Source: Nematostella vectensis
Lineage: Eukaryota; Cnidaria; Anthozoa; Actiniaria; Edwardsiidae
NCBI RefSeq assembly: GCF_932526225.1
Contig: NC_064034.1
Span: 808,501-872,500, forward strand
Direction: 5' to 3'
DNA length: 64,000 nt
Shown one piece after another: positions 1-12,916 of this stretch. The position numbers and the translations under genes were made by a program. Numbering within the stretch: the stretch's first letter is position 1; every line of letters starts with the position of its first letter. The notes under the pieces are model-generated. The model saw only the letters and a list, made by a program, of their open reading frames with translations, was not told where the DNA came from and searched no databases.

Positions 1-2943
1 TTGTTTAGTTTTTCTAAAGCAGGCTTAAGACCTTGGTTAGTTGAGCTCTTTGAGCCAACCTCCTTTATTTCCTTGGCATCTAGCTCGGCCTGCATCTTGA
101 GTGAGGCTACTTCTTTCTCAAGCTTCTCTATTCGCTCCTGCTTGGTTTTGTTATGGAGTTCTAACTCTTTGCAATAGGCCTCACTCTCGCTTAGAGCAAG
201 CGACAGAGCTTCCGAGTCTCGATTTGCAGCCTCCAGTTGGGAAGATTCCTAGAGAACAATAGAATTTCAGTCAATCAACCAATTAATTTCAGTCAAAAGC
301 TAATAACAATTACAATAACAATAGCAATATTTAATAGTAATATTAATAGTATTAGTTTAATAGTAATAGTTATAGTTTACTAGTAATATTATTTGTATAG
401 AGGCTTGGATGAAACACAGGTTCATTTGGTAAGCATGCGCACAATGTCCCATTATCAGAACTTGTTTTATAAAATCTAAGTATAAAGCAAAAGATAGAGA
501 AAAGAATGATGAAAAGGTCTGAACACCTTAATTCTACCCTCTGCCAACAGGGTGACTTTTTGCAGGAGCATGCGCAGGAGCATGCGCTTGAACTGGCCAC
601 TTGTAACACGGGCTCAAAATAATGCGGCATAGTTGATCGTAATTCACTATTGTCCAGGAATCACTGAAGCATTTCTGAATACATTGCAAATCTTGCTCTC
701 AAAATGATTTGTTAAAATAGCTTTATTTCTCAATGAATTGAACACCGTTTGCAACCAAATTTACCAGAAAATGTCAAGAGCTGCAAATAAACTATGCGAT
801 GTTTTTAACACATATATGACAGTTTGAACGATCAAATTGCTTAAATTTGTAATATCGCCATTTCAAAGAACATTGGATATCTAATCTAAAATCTGCTAGA
901 TATCCTATTTTTTTATATATGCTTTTAAAGGATTATATAGTATACACATCAGTGTTTATGTTACAAAGAAAGAACCAATTCCTACAAATCCAGATCTCTT
1001 GTTAATTCAGTTAATTCACTAGCCAAATACAAACTTGAATTAGATTTGTTTTTCAGTCATGAATTTTATTAACAAAATGTCATAGTACAACACATTCTCT
1101 GTAGTACTGAGTCGAACTGAGCCCTGTAACTCTATGAGGTATTATAATTTATTTTATCGTATTCCCCAATTTTCAAAATGAATTAATAATGCTGCCTATC
1201 TAAGCTTATGTTCATGGAACACAACAAGAGTTGAGATAGTGTGGTACAAAGCCTGCATGTTTAGTAATTGGGTTTCAATAATTGTAATTTTACGCAATTT
1301 CACAAATTTGTGACTAATTCACTGAAGTCTAGCTCCGCGAATCCAAGCTTGATTTCAACAGTTTAAGATAATAAGAAACCTTTTACATCACGAAATAGTG
1401 TATGCTTATAAATTCTTTGGTTTCTACCTTCCAGATTCTATAATTCACAAAATGTAATATTCCGTCCATGGCTCTTTGACCTGACTTATTGGCATACCCT
1501 GCAGAGATTCAAAAGTTGAGAAATGCAACATAAAATAGTCTAATTGCTAAATGAACGCTATAGATACCTTGCAATAGCATACTGACATAGACATCCTCTG
1601 AAAAAAGGCCTTCCTGGCGTGCGTAAAGCAGATAATTTTGATTCAAAAGTTTAACATATTTGTAAACATCATGAGTGAATCTCACTACTAGGCCCTAGAC
1701 ATGTGATGTGATGCGCATGCTCAGACAAAAAGTCACCCTGTTCTCTCTGCCCCCTTATGTTAAATGTGATTCTTATTTCATTGTGTCTTAGTGTCTATAT
1801 GTGTTTACATTTATATTTTTGTCTTGTTTGCAGTGTGTTTGATGTTCTTGTTCTGAATTATGATGGACCTACATGGACCTTATTATACACATGATTTTTG
1901 AAAACTACAGTATGTATTTATACAACTGTTGGCCTGCTGCCTTGCTCTCTGTTGTTTGTTGTTTAAAGAGGATGTCTTTTATGTTTCAGCCAAGAGCTAA
2001 CAAATCAATCATATTCAGCACTCACCACTACAGTGATGCTTGTCTTGCTATTGGTGCCCTCTGATACTTGAACCAGCAGCTTCTTGACCTGTTTTTCTAG
2101 TTCTACTCTTGCCAGCTCACTCTGTGCAAGGGCTACCTCCGTCTTCTCCACTGCTTGCTGCAGCTGGTCCTCTTTCTCCTTCATCTCGGCCATGCTCTGA
2201 TGGCATGTCGCTAGCTCACGCGCTATGTTATCCTCAGACTCCTCTGCAAGTTGTAATAACTTCTCTAGTTCCGTATTGTCTTGTTGTAGTTTCTGTAAAC
2301 TATCTTTGCTATTACCCTTGCTTGTTTTACTTTGCAACCACAGCTTCTCATTGGAAAGCCTCAATTTCTGAACTTCCTTTTCCAGGCTCTGACATCGAAA
2401 GTTAGCTTGGTCTAGATCATACTGTAAAGAGTCCTCACCATTCGTGAAGCTAATGTGATCCAGGCCATTTTCCATGGGGGTCGTTTTCCCTAGAAGCTTC
2501 CGCAGATCCTGAACCTGGTTTTTTAGTCCACTGCATTCTGATTCAATAGCTTTTTTCTCGATTTCAAGCTCCCGAGCATTCAAGACATGATTTTGTATTT
2601 CTGTGACTGTCCCCTCTATCTCTTTCAGAAGAGAATTTCTTTCCTCTTCTACATGGATTCTCTGCTCCTGAAGCTTTGCGGAGCTAGAAATTTGATCATC
2701 CATCTCAGCTAAAGTACTTTCAATCTCTTGCACAAGCCGATCTTTCCTCACGATGTAAGGTGTCAGCTCTAGGTCACTGTCATCATCGTAAATCTTTACG
2801 TCTTCTTTGATGGGGTGAGCTTTTGTCTTTACGCCATAGCTAGTTTTTGCAGCAATGTTCTTTGGTGAATTAGAAGTTGAGGGTTGCTTACTTGTTTTCC
2901 GATGAGCTGAAGGACGTCCACCATTCATATGCACCTGAGGCAT
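1..2943 (-). CDS. Coiled-coil protein gene, 5' part, partial
   Basis: Two exons are visible on the minus strand, 2943-2026 and 248-1, and the gene continues past the left edge. The first exon starts at an ATG at 2943 (the next in-frame Met is five codons on) and ends at a clean donor (GTG|GTGAGT). The second follows a TCTAG acceptor and stays open to base 1. Both junctions are phase 0. The first ~65 residues are polar and low in complexity, with an acidic DDDSDLE patch. After that nearly everything is Glu/Lys/Gln/Leu heptads typical of a long coiled coil, for example EKEVQKLRLSNEKL and VELEKQVKKL, and exon 2 continues the pattern (RIEKLEKEVASLKMQ). A CTGCAG just upstream of the ATG could be an acceptor, so more 5' coding sequence is possible. 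I do not recognise the family. A structural or cytoskeletal role is only a guess. Confidence 0.75.
249..2025 (-). other. Intron of the coiled-coil gene
   Basis: AT-rich intron bounded by GTGAGT and a TCTAG acceptor. It holds TAATAGTAAT-type low-complexity sequence at about 300-390. I see no other gene or repeat here. Confidence 0.65.
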
Positions 2944-3052
2944 CACTATCTGCAGGGTGATGATGATTTGGAATCACGGCCCTCTGAGGGTCTGTCATCT
3001 GCCTTTTGCAGTGTACCACTTGTCTGTCATAACAAAAAGAGCATAAGTACAC

Positions 3053-4314
3053 TACCGGGGCAAAGTTAGCCAATGGATGATAAATCCAACAAAATCAGGT
3101 GTATCTTATACTTTTAGATTGTGAAACCACAGGCAGACCAGGATTAGAATCAGTCCCTCGTGATCCTTCAGGAAAATAAAATATCATTTGAAGTTGTGTC
3201 TTGACTGTTATCCAATAAAACTAGTTACAATACTATATTAGCCTCGTGTGTTGTTATTTAGGGGAATTGTGGCGCAGAAAGAGGTTTAGTTCCTGGAGAG
3301 AAAACTTCCCCCACCAAAGAGAAGAGAGAAAGAGAAACAAAGGCAAGCAACTTAATTTCACCTACCCCAGCTTCGAGCGAGTTCAGCACGAAAATAAAAA
3401 AGCTTTCGGCAAAATTCCACAGGCAGCGGCTGCACAGATAATTTTCACAAAAGCATAGCGAATTTTAGAGCGATACCGCTCACACGGGCCGAGAAAATGC
3501 ATTTCTAGTTTAATAAATGGAGACCTGACGATGATATGGCCCAAACGGCGGCCCCAATGGCATCTCAGGAATGCAGAACCGTTGGTAAATCGCCTCCCGA
3601 CCCTACCCTAGAGCGCGACAAAAGCTAGGCAAAACCATTAAATAACCCGCAACAATTCCCTTAATATAATAACACACAAAGCTAATATAGTAAATGTAAC
3701 TTGCTTTATTGAGGAAACAGTCAATAAGAGCGGGTTAGTAAATGGTTTTGCCTAGGTTTGTCGCACTCTAGGGTAGGCTCGGGAGGCGATCTATACATTC
3801 CTGAGATGCCATTGGGCCCGCCGTTTGGTCCATATCATCGTCAGGTCTCCATTTATTGAACTAGAAATGCATTTTCTCGGCCCGTGTGAGAGTTATCGCT
3901 CTAAAACTTGCTATGCTTTTGTGAAAATTATCTGTGCAGCCGCTGCCGGTGGAATTTTGCCGAAAGCTTTTTTATTTGCGCACTGAACTCGCTCGAAGCT
4001 GGGGTAGGTGAAATTAAGTTGCTTGCCTTTGTCTCTTTCTCTCTTTTCTCTTTGGTGGGGGAAATTTTCTCTCAAGGGACTAAACCCCTTTCTGTGCCAC
4101 AATTCCCCTTAAGAACAACACACGAGGCTAATATAGTAATGTAACTAGCTTTTTTGAGGAAACAGTCAAGACACAACTTCAAATTGTATTTTATTTTCCT
4201 GAAGGATCACGAGGGACTGATTCTTATCCTGGTCCGCCTGTGGTGAAACACTAAACATCAAAATTTTACCGAGGCGAGTGCCTCACAAGCCTCATGCTGG
4301 CTACGGCCCTGACA
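3053..4314 (-). repeat. Dispersed repeat copy interrupted by a foldback element
   Basis: 3053-3127 and 4243-4314 are two halves of one repeat unit, recognisable because an uninterrupted relative lies at 17969-18197 in the opposite orientation. Shared stretches include the CGGGGCAAAGTTAGCC-like start, the CAAAATCAGGTGT block, the TGAAACACTAAACATC block and the terminal GGCTACGGCCCT-like sequence. The foldback element sits inside the TGTGAAACACTAAAC stretch. Confidence 0.75.
3128..4242. mobile_element. Foldback transposon with ~500-bp inverted arms
   Basis: The element begins CACAGGCAGACCAGGAT and ends with the inverted counterpart ATCCTGGTCCGCCTGTG. The arms (about 3128-3650 and 3735-4242) are near-complementary along their length, including the blocks beginning TCAGTCCCTCGTGATCC and the GGTAGGGTCGGGAGGCGAT-like block. 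The flanks carry a 7-bp direct repeat, GTGAAAC, at 3121-3127 and 4243-4249. The central loop (3655-3735) holds a diverged copy of the subterminal motif (GCTAATATAGTAAATGTAAC and GAGGAAACAGTCA), so the structure is partly composite. There is no transposase; the small open frames in the arms mirror each other and are by-products. The superfamily is undetermined. Confidence 0.85.
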
Positions 4315-7300
4315 CAGGCTACCCACCAATACATGAGCAGGAAAGCACCAGTAATGTGTTTGTGGAGGGATGGGGATTTGTGTACGTGTGGTGGGGAGAG
4401 GGGGTTGGCTTAATAGAGAATGACTTTTCAATTTCTAGACATCAATGCTACAAGTAAGGGGGAGGCCTGGGACAAATGGCCCTCCCAATATATGGTCACA
4501 GTAAGACCAGAACTAATATATTTAATATTTAACTGAAAAGCATTCAGTTTATCATTTTTAAATTAAATACTAGTTAATAAAGTCTGAAGACAGAGAAAAA
4601 ACAAAAAGCCTCAATGTTATTGCATGATTCATTTGATCAGTCAATTCAACTAGTGTACCAGTGCCCCCAGTAAATATGACCCAAATTTTTCAACAATGCA
4701 CTGCTGTTTTGAAATTAAGAAGCTTGCCCCAAATCACTGCCGATTATTTTCTGCTGCTTGCCTGGTACACTGCAAGCATTGACAGTCTTTTTAGGTGAGA
4801 AATTTTTGGGTTTATACATTTTGTTTATGATTTTTTTAGAAATTAAGGTTATAATATTTTGACAACAGAATAGTCTTTCTATCACATTGCTTGGACTATG
4901 AGGAATATCCTCCCCCCCCCTACAGTAGATCCTAGATTGAGTATACACATCTGGTGATGTTAAGTGTACATTATGATGTTTTCTAAGTTGAGGTAAATTG
5001 GTAAGGGCATTTGGGGGCTTTATAGGATTGGAAGGGGTACATTCTTATCATGATCAGTTATACTAATGGCACACTGTCCCAACATACAACAAGTTATGGT
5101 AGCCAGCAGTGCTTAGATAGTGAATGCATATAAAGTTAAACAGAATGACACAGACCTCTAACAAAAGGGACACTTTTATGGTATCTACAAGCCCACCCCT
5201 ACCCCTTTTTTTAATAAGTTAGTAGTGTTTTTATAGCTTTAACCAGGGGGGGGGGGTATCAGGGCTAAAGTGATAGCGACGCTCATCTGGAAATTCTAAA
5301 TATAGCCCTAAAAAATACCTGCACATCAAAAATTTAAAAAATACCAAGAAGAAGCCTTGACATGGGAAGAACCCCCCCCCCCCCCCCCCCTGGGACCACA
5401 CCACCACGCCAAGGTTTAGAAGAGTAAGGACCCTGCAGTAATTGCCTATAGCTGTCACGGTGTCTGCCATTTTTCGTGTAAATTCGTAATTCTCTTACTC
5501 ATGTTTAATGGAAAAGCTTATACAATAAAAAAAGAGAGAAAGTCATAGAAGAGCAAAAAGATTATTAAACAGGCAATAAAGGGTCTACGTTTTTATTCTA
5601 ACCATAGTAATAACACGGTACTCAAGCATTATCAAAAACATTTTTGGGACTCCTAAACTAAATTAATAAGTAAATATAGACAGGTTACAACCCTGTGTCC
5701 CTTCTAGGGGTATTTCTTTTCAATAATTTGAGAGGGACCATTCTTCACGAATTGCAAAACTTACCTTATTATTGCTTAACTCATTACATGCGTGAAATTA
5801 CGTATTCAATGACTACAGCGATGTCAACAAATGCCTGAATATCTCAAGCTGCCAATCTTCGTGAGCTAAAAATCTTGAAACTGGTCCATACAACAAACAG
5901 ACCATAGCGATAACATCTACGACATGGCTAGCATGGGAAGGGTAAACTCAGATAAGAAAAAAGTCGGCGCCACTCACTGGTGAGTTGATAGAGATATTGC
6001 ATTAAATATTAAAGATGATTTAACCTATTGAGAATACTATTCAAGATTATACAATTAGAGTTATGATACCTGGTGAATGCCTGAGAATTTTTTCGATAAA
6101 AATCCAAGAACACAAATAATGCTAAAGGAGTTTAATTCTTGTTTAGTAAGTATTTTTTGAGATGTTGATATAATCGTACCACAGTCAGGGGTAAAAAAAT
6201 CAGTACGGGTAAAGAAAACATCAAAACATTTATCACTTCGAAATTAACCTAAAAACGAGTTCAAATTTCTTGATCCCGTGTCCGACAAGCGGAAGTGTAG
6301 CTTTAGAGGTCACACTCACTAAATGAAACGGCTGATTTGAATTCGAACGGTTGAGCAGGACTTGCAAAAACGCAGATCGAAACGAGCAAGGAAGAAAGAT
6401 ACACGTCTTCGCAAGTTCGTGACAGTTCAATTTTTGCTTTCGTGTGGAGCCATAAAATGCGGCCAAAACAGCCTACTGCGGACGCCTCAGAATAAAATAA
6501 GCCCAACAAAACCTTCAATAATTATTCAAGAATCTACAATAAAAGACCTATTGATCTGTATACTAGATTATTTGATCGAAATCTTCGAAACTTCAAAAAA
6601 AGGTTGCTAGTCTAGGAATGCGCTGGTTAGGAGAGTTGACAGTTCGCACGGGTTCACTCACCGTCAGATGTTTTGATGGCAAAATTGATTTAAAGGTTCA
6701 GAAGAATACCACAAGTAAATTTGAATAACAGTTGTTATTGCTTTGGGGCTAAACTTACTCAAATCTGCATACTATGTGATGACTAGCTCTCTCCAAATTG
6801 GAGTATCCATTCTGTCTCAGTGTTAATTTGAACGGCCTAAATTAATACCTCTTACCTCCTAAACACAAAAAGACGCTGATCATCGCTTGGAATCCTTGAC
6901 AATAGACTTCTAAAGGTTTAACCGTGAGCAATAATAGTATTGAGAAATTTAGCAAACTTTTGTACAACAGTTCAGGCGACGCTTCGTGTTGTGTTGAACT
7001 TGCACTCGATACCCTATGCAGAACACAGGAATTGGACGATGCTGATTGGTCGAGATCCAATTCTATTGTTTGTGATTGGCTCGAGATACAGATTGTGGAC
7101 AGTTGAAACCCATTCAAGTGCATCTAAGCGCAACCCCAGTCGCAAGGACATGTCAAATTAATGGCTTTGTTTTGGAAATAAAATAATTTGTCCTAACTGA
7201 GAGTCTATCATATTTACGTTCTATATATAGCTACCAGTACAGTTTTATTTGAATGGTACTGGCGCAGAGCTGTGCAGTTGTTACCTGTGTATGTTTATTT

Positions 7301-7845
7301 AAGTTGGAAAAGGTCTGTTGGCGCGCGAAAAGTAGAGCTAAAGTATATATGGAAAAAATATATATTCATCCTCTAAACAGCGCTTTAGCTCAGCTAAAAT
7401 ATAGATTATGTCAAAAAAAGCTCCTAATATCGGCGTTTCTTGGACTCTAGTAGAACAATTTTATTAAGTTTTAATTTTACCAAGGCTCCGTAAAATTCAA
7501 CTCTGGCGATGGTAACTCGGTGCAGGGGCCGATACAGAATGTTAAAATGGGGGGGGGGGGGGGGGGTGGATAATGGCCGGCTAGACAGCTTATAACTGAT
7601 CCAGTGGTTCTTCACATGGTAGGTCACGTGGATCTAACAATACTTCATGCTAAATTGGATATGTCGCGTCAGCAAAGACAAGCAGGCGAAGGAACATGGA
7701 CAGTACCTCCCGTCAATCAGACATTTATTTTCTTTAAACAAAGTGATTTTTCAATTTTTCTACTCAAAAGGCGGTGGATATCCACCCAATCTACACCCCC
7801 CTGTACCCGCCCCTACGGTGAAGGGGATTTTAGATGAGTGGAATG
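4315..7845. other. Intergenic stretch, no gene recognised
   Basis: I found no convincing exon set here. The stretch holds a C-run at about 4911-4919, a G-run near 5246-5254, a C-run of over 20 bases at about 5371-5392, and a G-run at about 7550-7566. Around 7030-7085 there are two ATTGG boxes (inverted CCAAT) and GC-balanced sequence that could belong to a promoter, but no transcript can be assigned to it. Confidence 0.5.
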
Positions 7846-10800
7846 GTCACAGTATACGCGGTATGAAACGGTCACAGTACATATACGCGGTATGGCGCGG
7901 TCACAGTACACGCGGTATGATACGATCACAGTACACGCGGTATGGTACGGTCACAGTACACGCGGTATGGCACGATCACAGTACACGCGGTATGATACGG
8001 TCACAGTACACGCGGTATGATACGGTCACAGTACACGCGGTATGGCACGATCACAGTACACGCGGTATGATACGGTCACAGTACACGCGGTATGGCACGA
8101 TCACAGTACACGCGGTATGATACGGTCACAATACACGCGGTATGGCACGATCACAGTACACGCGGTATGGTACGGTCACAGTACACGCGGTATGGCACGG
8201 TCACAGTACACGCGGTATGGTACGGTCACAGTACATATCCGCGGTATGGTACGGTCACAGTACACGCGGTATGGTACCAATAATAAAACATATACATCTA
8301 TGGCACGGGCACGGTCACAGTCGTACACGCGTTATAGCACGGTAACAGTACACGCGGTATGGCACGGTCACAGTCGTACACGCGTTGTAGCACAGTCACA
8401 GTACACGCGGTATGGCACGGTCACAGTACACGCGGTATGGCACGGTCACAGTCGTACACGCGTTATAGCACGGTCACAGTACACGCGGTATGGCACAGTC
8501 ACAGTACACGCGGTATGGCACGGTCACAGTACACGCGGTATGGCACGGTCACAGTACATACACGCGGTATGGTACCAATAATAAAAAATCTAAATCTATG
8601 GTACGGGCACGGTCACAGGTATAGCACAGTTACGATCACAGTACACGCGGTATGATACGGTCAAAGTACACGCGGTATGGCACGATCACAGTACACGCGG
8701 TATGATACGGTCACAGTACACGCGGTATGGTACGGTCACAGTACATACACGCGGTATGGTACGGCCACAGTACACGCGGTATGGCACGGTCACAGTACAT
8801 ACACGCGGTATGATACGGTCACAGTACATACACGCGGTATGGTACGGTCACAGTACATACACGCGGTATGGTACGGTCACAGTACATACACACGGTATGG
8901 TACGGTCACAGTACACGCGGTATGGCACGGTCATAGTACACGCGGTATGGCACGGTCACAGTACATACACGCGGTATGGTACGGTCACAGTACATACACG
9001 CGGTATGGTACGGTCACAATACATACACGCGGTATGGTACGGTCACAGTACATACACGCGGTGTGGCACGGTCACAGTACACGAGGTATGGCACGGTCAC
9101 AGTACATACACGCGGTATGGTACGGTCACAGTACATACACGCGGTGTGGCACGGTCACAGTACACGCGGTATGGTACGGTCACAGTACATACACGCGGTA
9201 TGGTACGGTCACAGTACACGCGGTATGGTGCGGTCACAGTACACGCGGTATGATACGGTCACAGTACATACACGAGGTATGGCACGGTCACAGTACATAC
9301 ACGAGGTATGGCACGGTCACAGTACACGAGGTATGGCACGGTCACAGTACACGCGGTATGGTACGGTCACAGTACACGCGGTATGATACGGTCACAGTAC
9401 ATACACGCGGTATGGCACGGTCACAGTACATACACGAGGTATGGCACGGTCACAGTACACGCGGTATGGTACGGTCACAGTACACGCGGTATGGTACGGT
9501 CACAGTAGATACACGCGGTATGGTACGGTCACAGTACACGCGGTATGGTACGGTCACAGTACACGCGGTATGGTACGGTCACAGTAGATACACGCGGTAT
9601 GGCACGGTCACAGTACACGCGGTATGGTACGGTCACAGTAGATACACGCGGTATGGTACGGTCACAGTAGATACACGCGGTATGGTACGGTCACAGTACA
9701 CGCGGTATGGTACGGTCACAGTACACGCGGTATGGTACGGTCACAGTAGATACACGCGGTATGGCACGGTCACAGTACACGCGGTATGGTACGGTCACAG
9801 TAGATACACGCGGTATGGTACGGTCACAGTAGATACACGCGGTATGGTACGGTCACAGTACACGCGGTATGATACGGTCACAGTACATACACGCGGTATG
9901 GTACGGTCACAGTACATACACGAGGTATGGCACGGTCACAGTACACGAGGTATGGCACGGTCACAGTACATACACGCGGTATGATACGGTCACAGTACAT
10001 ACACGCGGTATGGTACGGTCACAGTACATACACGCGGTATGGTACGGTCACAGTACATACACACGGTATGGTACGGTCACAGTACACGCGGTATGGCATG
10101 GTCATAGTACACGCGGTATGGCACGGTCACAGTACATACACGCGGTATGGTACGGTCACAGTACATACACGCGGTATGGTACGGTCACAATACATACACG
10201 CGGTATGGTACGGTCACAGTACATACACGCGGTGTGGCACGGTCACAGTACACGAGGTATGGCACGGTCACAGTACATACACGCGGTATGGTACGGTCAC
10301 AGTACATACACGCGGTGTGGCACGGTCACAGTACACGCGGTATGGTACGGTCACAGTACATACACGCGGTATGGTACGGTCACAGTACACGCGGTATGGT
10401 GCGGTCACAGTACACGCGGTATGATACGGTCACAGTACATACACGAGGTATGGCACGGTCACAGTACATACACGAGGTATGGCACGGTCACAGTACACGA
10501 GGTATGGCACGGTCACAGTACACGCGGTATGGTACGGTCACAGTACACGCGGTATGATACGGTCACAGTACATACACGCGGTATGGTACGGTCACAGTAC
10601 ATACACGAGGTATGGCACGGTCACAGTACACGAGGTATGGCACGGTCACAGTACACGCGGTATGGTACGGTCACAGTACACGCGGTATGGCACGGTCACA
10701 GTACACGCGGTATGGTACGGTCACAGTAGATACACGCGGTATGGTACGGTCACAGTAGATACACGCGGTATGGTACGGTCACAGTACACGCGGTATGATA

Positions 10801-12740
10801 CGGTCACAGTACATACACGCGGTATGGTACGGTCACAGTACATACACGAGGTATGGCACGGTCACAGTACACGCGGTATGGTACGGTCACAGTACATACA
10901 CGCGGTATGGTACGGTCACAGTAGATACACGCGGTATGGTACGGTCACAGTACATACACGCGGTGTGATACGGTCACAGTACAAACACGCGGTATGGTAC
11001 GGTCACAGTACATACACGCGGTATGGTACGGTCACAGTACATACACGCGGTATGGTACGGTCACAGTACACGCGGTATGGCACGGTCACAGTAGTACACG
11101 CGTTATAGCACAGTCACAGTACACGCGGTATGGCACGGTCACAGTACACGCGGTATGGCACGGTCACAGTCGTACACGCGTTATAGCACGGTCACAGTAC
11201 ACGCGGTATGGCACGGTCACAGTCGTACACGCGTTATAGCAAGGTCACAGTATACGCGGTATGGCACGGTCACAGTACACGCGGTATGGCACGGTCACAG
11301 TACACGCGGTATGGGACGGTCACAGTCGTACACGCGTTATAGCACGGTCACAGTACACGCGGTATGGTACGGTCACAGTATACGCGGTATGGCACAGTCA
11401 CAGTACACGCGGTATGGCACGGTCACCAGTACACGCGGTATGGCACGGTCACGGTAGTACACGCGGTATGGTACCAATAATAAAAAATCTACATCTATGG
11501 TACGGGCACGGTCACAGTCGTACACGCGTTATAGCACGGTCACAGTACACGCGGTATGGCACGGTCACAGTACACGCGGTATGGTACCAATAATAAAAAA
11601 ATCTACATCTATGGTACGGGCACGGTCACAGTCGTACACGCGTTATAGCACGGTCACAGTACACGAGGTATGGCACGGTCACAGTACACGCGGTATGGTA
11701 CGGTCACAGTAGATACACGCGGTATGGTACGGTCACAGTACATACACGCGGTATGGTACGGTCACAGTACACGCGGTATGATACGGTCACAGTACATACA
11801 CGCGGTATGGTACGGTCACAGTACATACACGAGGTATGGCACGGTCACAGTACACGCGGTATGGTACGGTCACAGTACATACACGCGGTATGGTACGGTC
11901 ACAGTAGATACACGCGGTATGGTACGGTCACAGTACATACACGCGGTGTGATACGGTCACAGTACAAACACGCGGTATGGTACGGTCACAGTACATACAC
12001 GCGGTATGGTACGGTCACAGTACATACACGCGGTATGGTACGGTCACAGTACACGCGGTATGGCACGGTCACAGTAGTACACGCGTTATAGCACAGTCAC
12101 AGTACACGCGGTATGGCACGGTCACAGTACACGCGGTATGGCACGGTCACAGTCGTACACGCAATATAGCACGGTCACAGTACACGCGGTATGGCACGGT
12201 CACAGTCGTACACGCGTTATAGCAAGGTCACAGTATACGCGGTATGGCACGGTCACAGTACACGCGGTATGGCACGGTCACAGTACACGCGGTATGGCAC
12301 GGTCACAGTCGTACACGCGTTATAGCACGGTCACAGTACACGCGGTATGGTACGGTCACAGTATACGCGGTATGGCACAGTCACAGTACACGCGGTATGG
12401 CACGGTCACCAGTACACGCGGTATGGCACGGTCACAGTACACGCGGTATGGCACGGTCACCAGTACACGCGGTATGGCACGGTCACGGTAGTACACGCGG
12501 TATGGTACCAATAATAAAAAAATCTACATCTATGGTACGGGCACGGTCACAGTCGTACACGCGTTATAGCACGGTCACAGTACACGCGGTATGGCACGGT
12601 CACAGTACACGCGGTATGGTACCAATAATAAAACATCTACATCTACATCTATGGCAAGGGCACGGTCACAGTCGTACACGCGGTATAGCACGGTCACAGT
12701 ATACGCGGTATGGCACGGTCAATGTCATACCGCGTGTACC
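7846..12740. repeat. Giant minisatellite, 25/27/29-bp units
   Basis: Roughly 180-190 head-to-tail copies of a unit written CGGTCACAGTACACGCGGTATGGCA (25 bp: CGGTCACAGTACACGCGG followed by TATGGCA). A 29-bp variant gains four bases (CAGTACATACACGCGG or CAGTAGATACACGCGG) and a 27-bp variant carries CAGTCGTACACGCGTTATAGC. Six spacers of TACCAATAATAAAA...CATCTATGG interrupt it at about 8274, 8572, 11471, 11584, 12504 and 12619. Units lack stop codons in the forward frames, so long repetitive open frames result; these are not genes. The array lies downstream of FRRS1 in its transcriptional sense. Confidence 0.97.
12726..12739 (-). repeat. Inverted half-unit at the array edge
   Basis: CATACCGCGTGTAC is the reverse complement of the GTACACGCGGTATG core of the preceding array. 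It is the only inverted copy I noticed, and it marks the right end of the array. Confidence 0.7.
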
Positions 12741-12916
12741 GGATTGCTAACACTGCACGTTACGACACGATCAGCAGACTACCATCTCGTGGACAACCCA
12801 AGGGATTTTTTGGTATTTGTGTGTGTGTGGGGTGGGGGGGGGGGGGAGTAGTTTGATTCGATTATATCGAGCACCAAATAAAAGCTTCACAAACAATGGT
12901 TAGAGTCCCAGGGCGG

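Noticed and set aside
3246..4144. Similar small frames in both orientations (KQLNFTYPSFERVQ)
   Set aside because: They are the two inverted arms of the foldback element read on opposite strands, not genes.
7838..12851. Many long plus-strand open frames with RSQYTRYGTVTVHAV-like peptides
   Set aside because: They exist only because a 25/29-bp tandem unit lacks stops; frames overlap each other and have no non-repeat homology.
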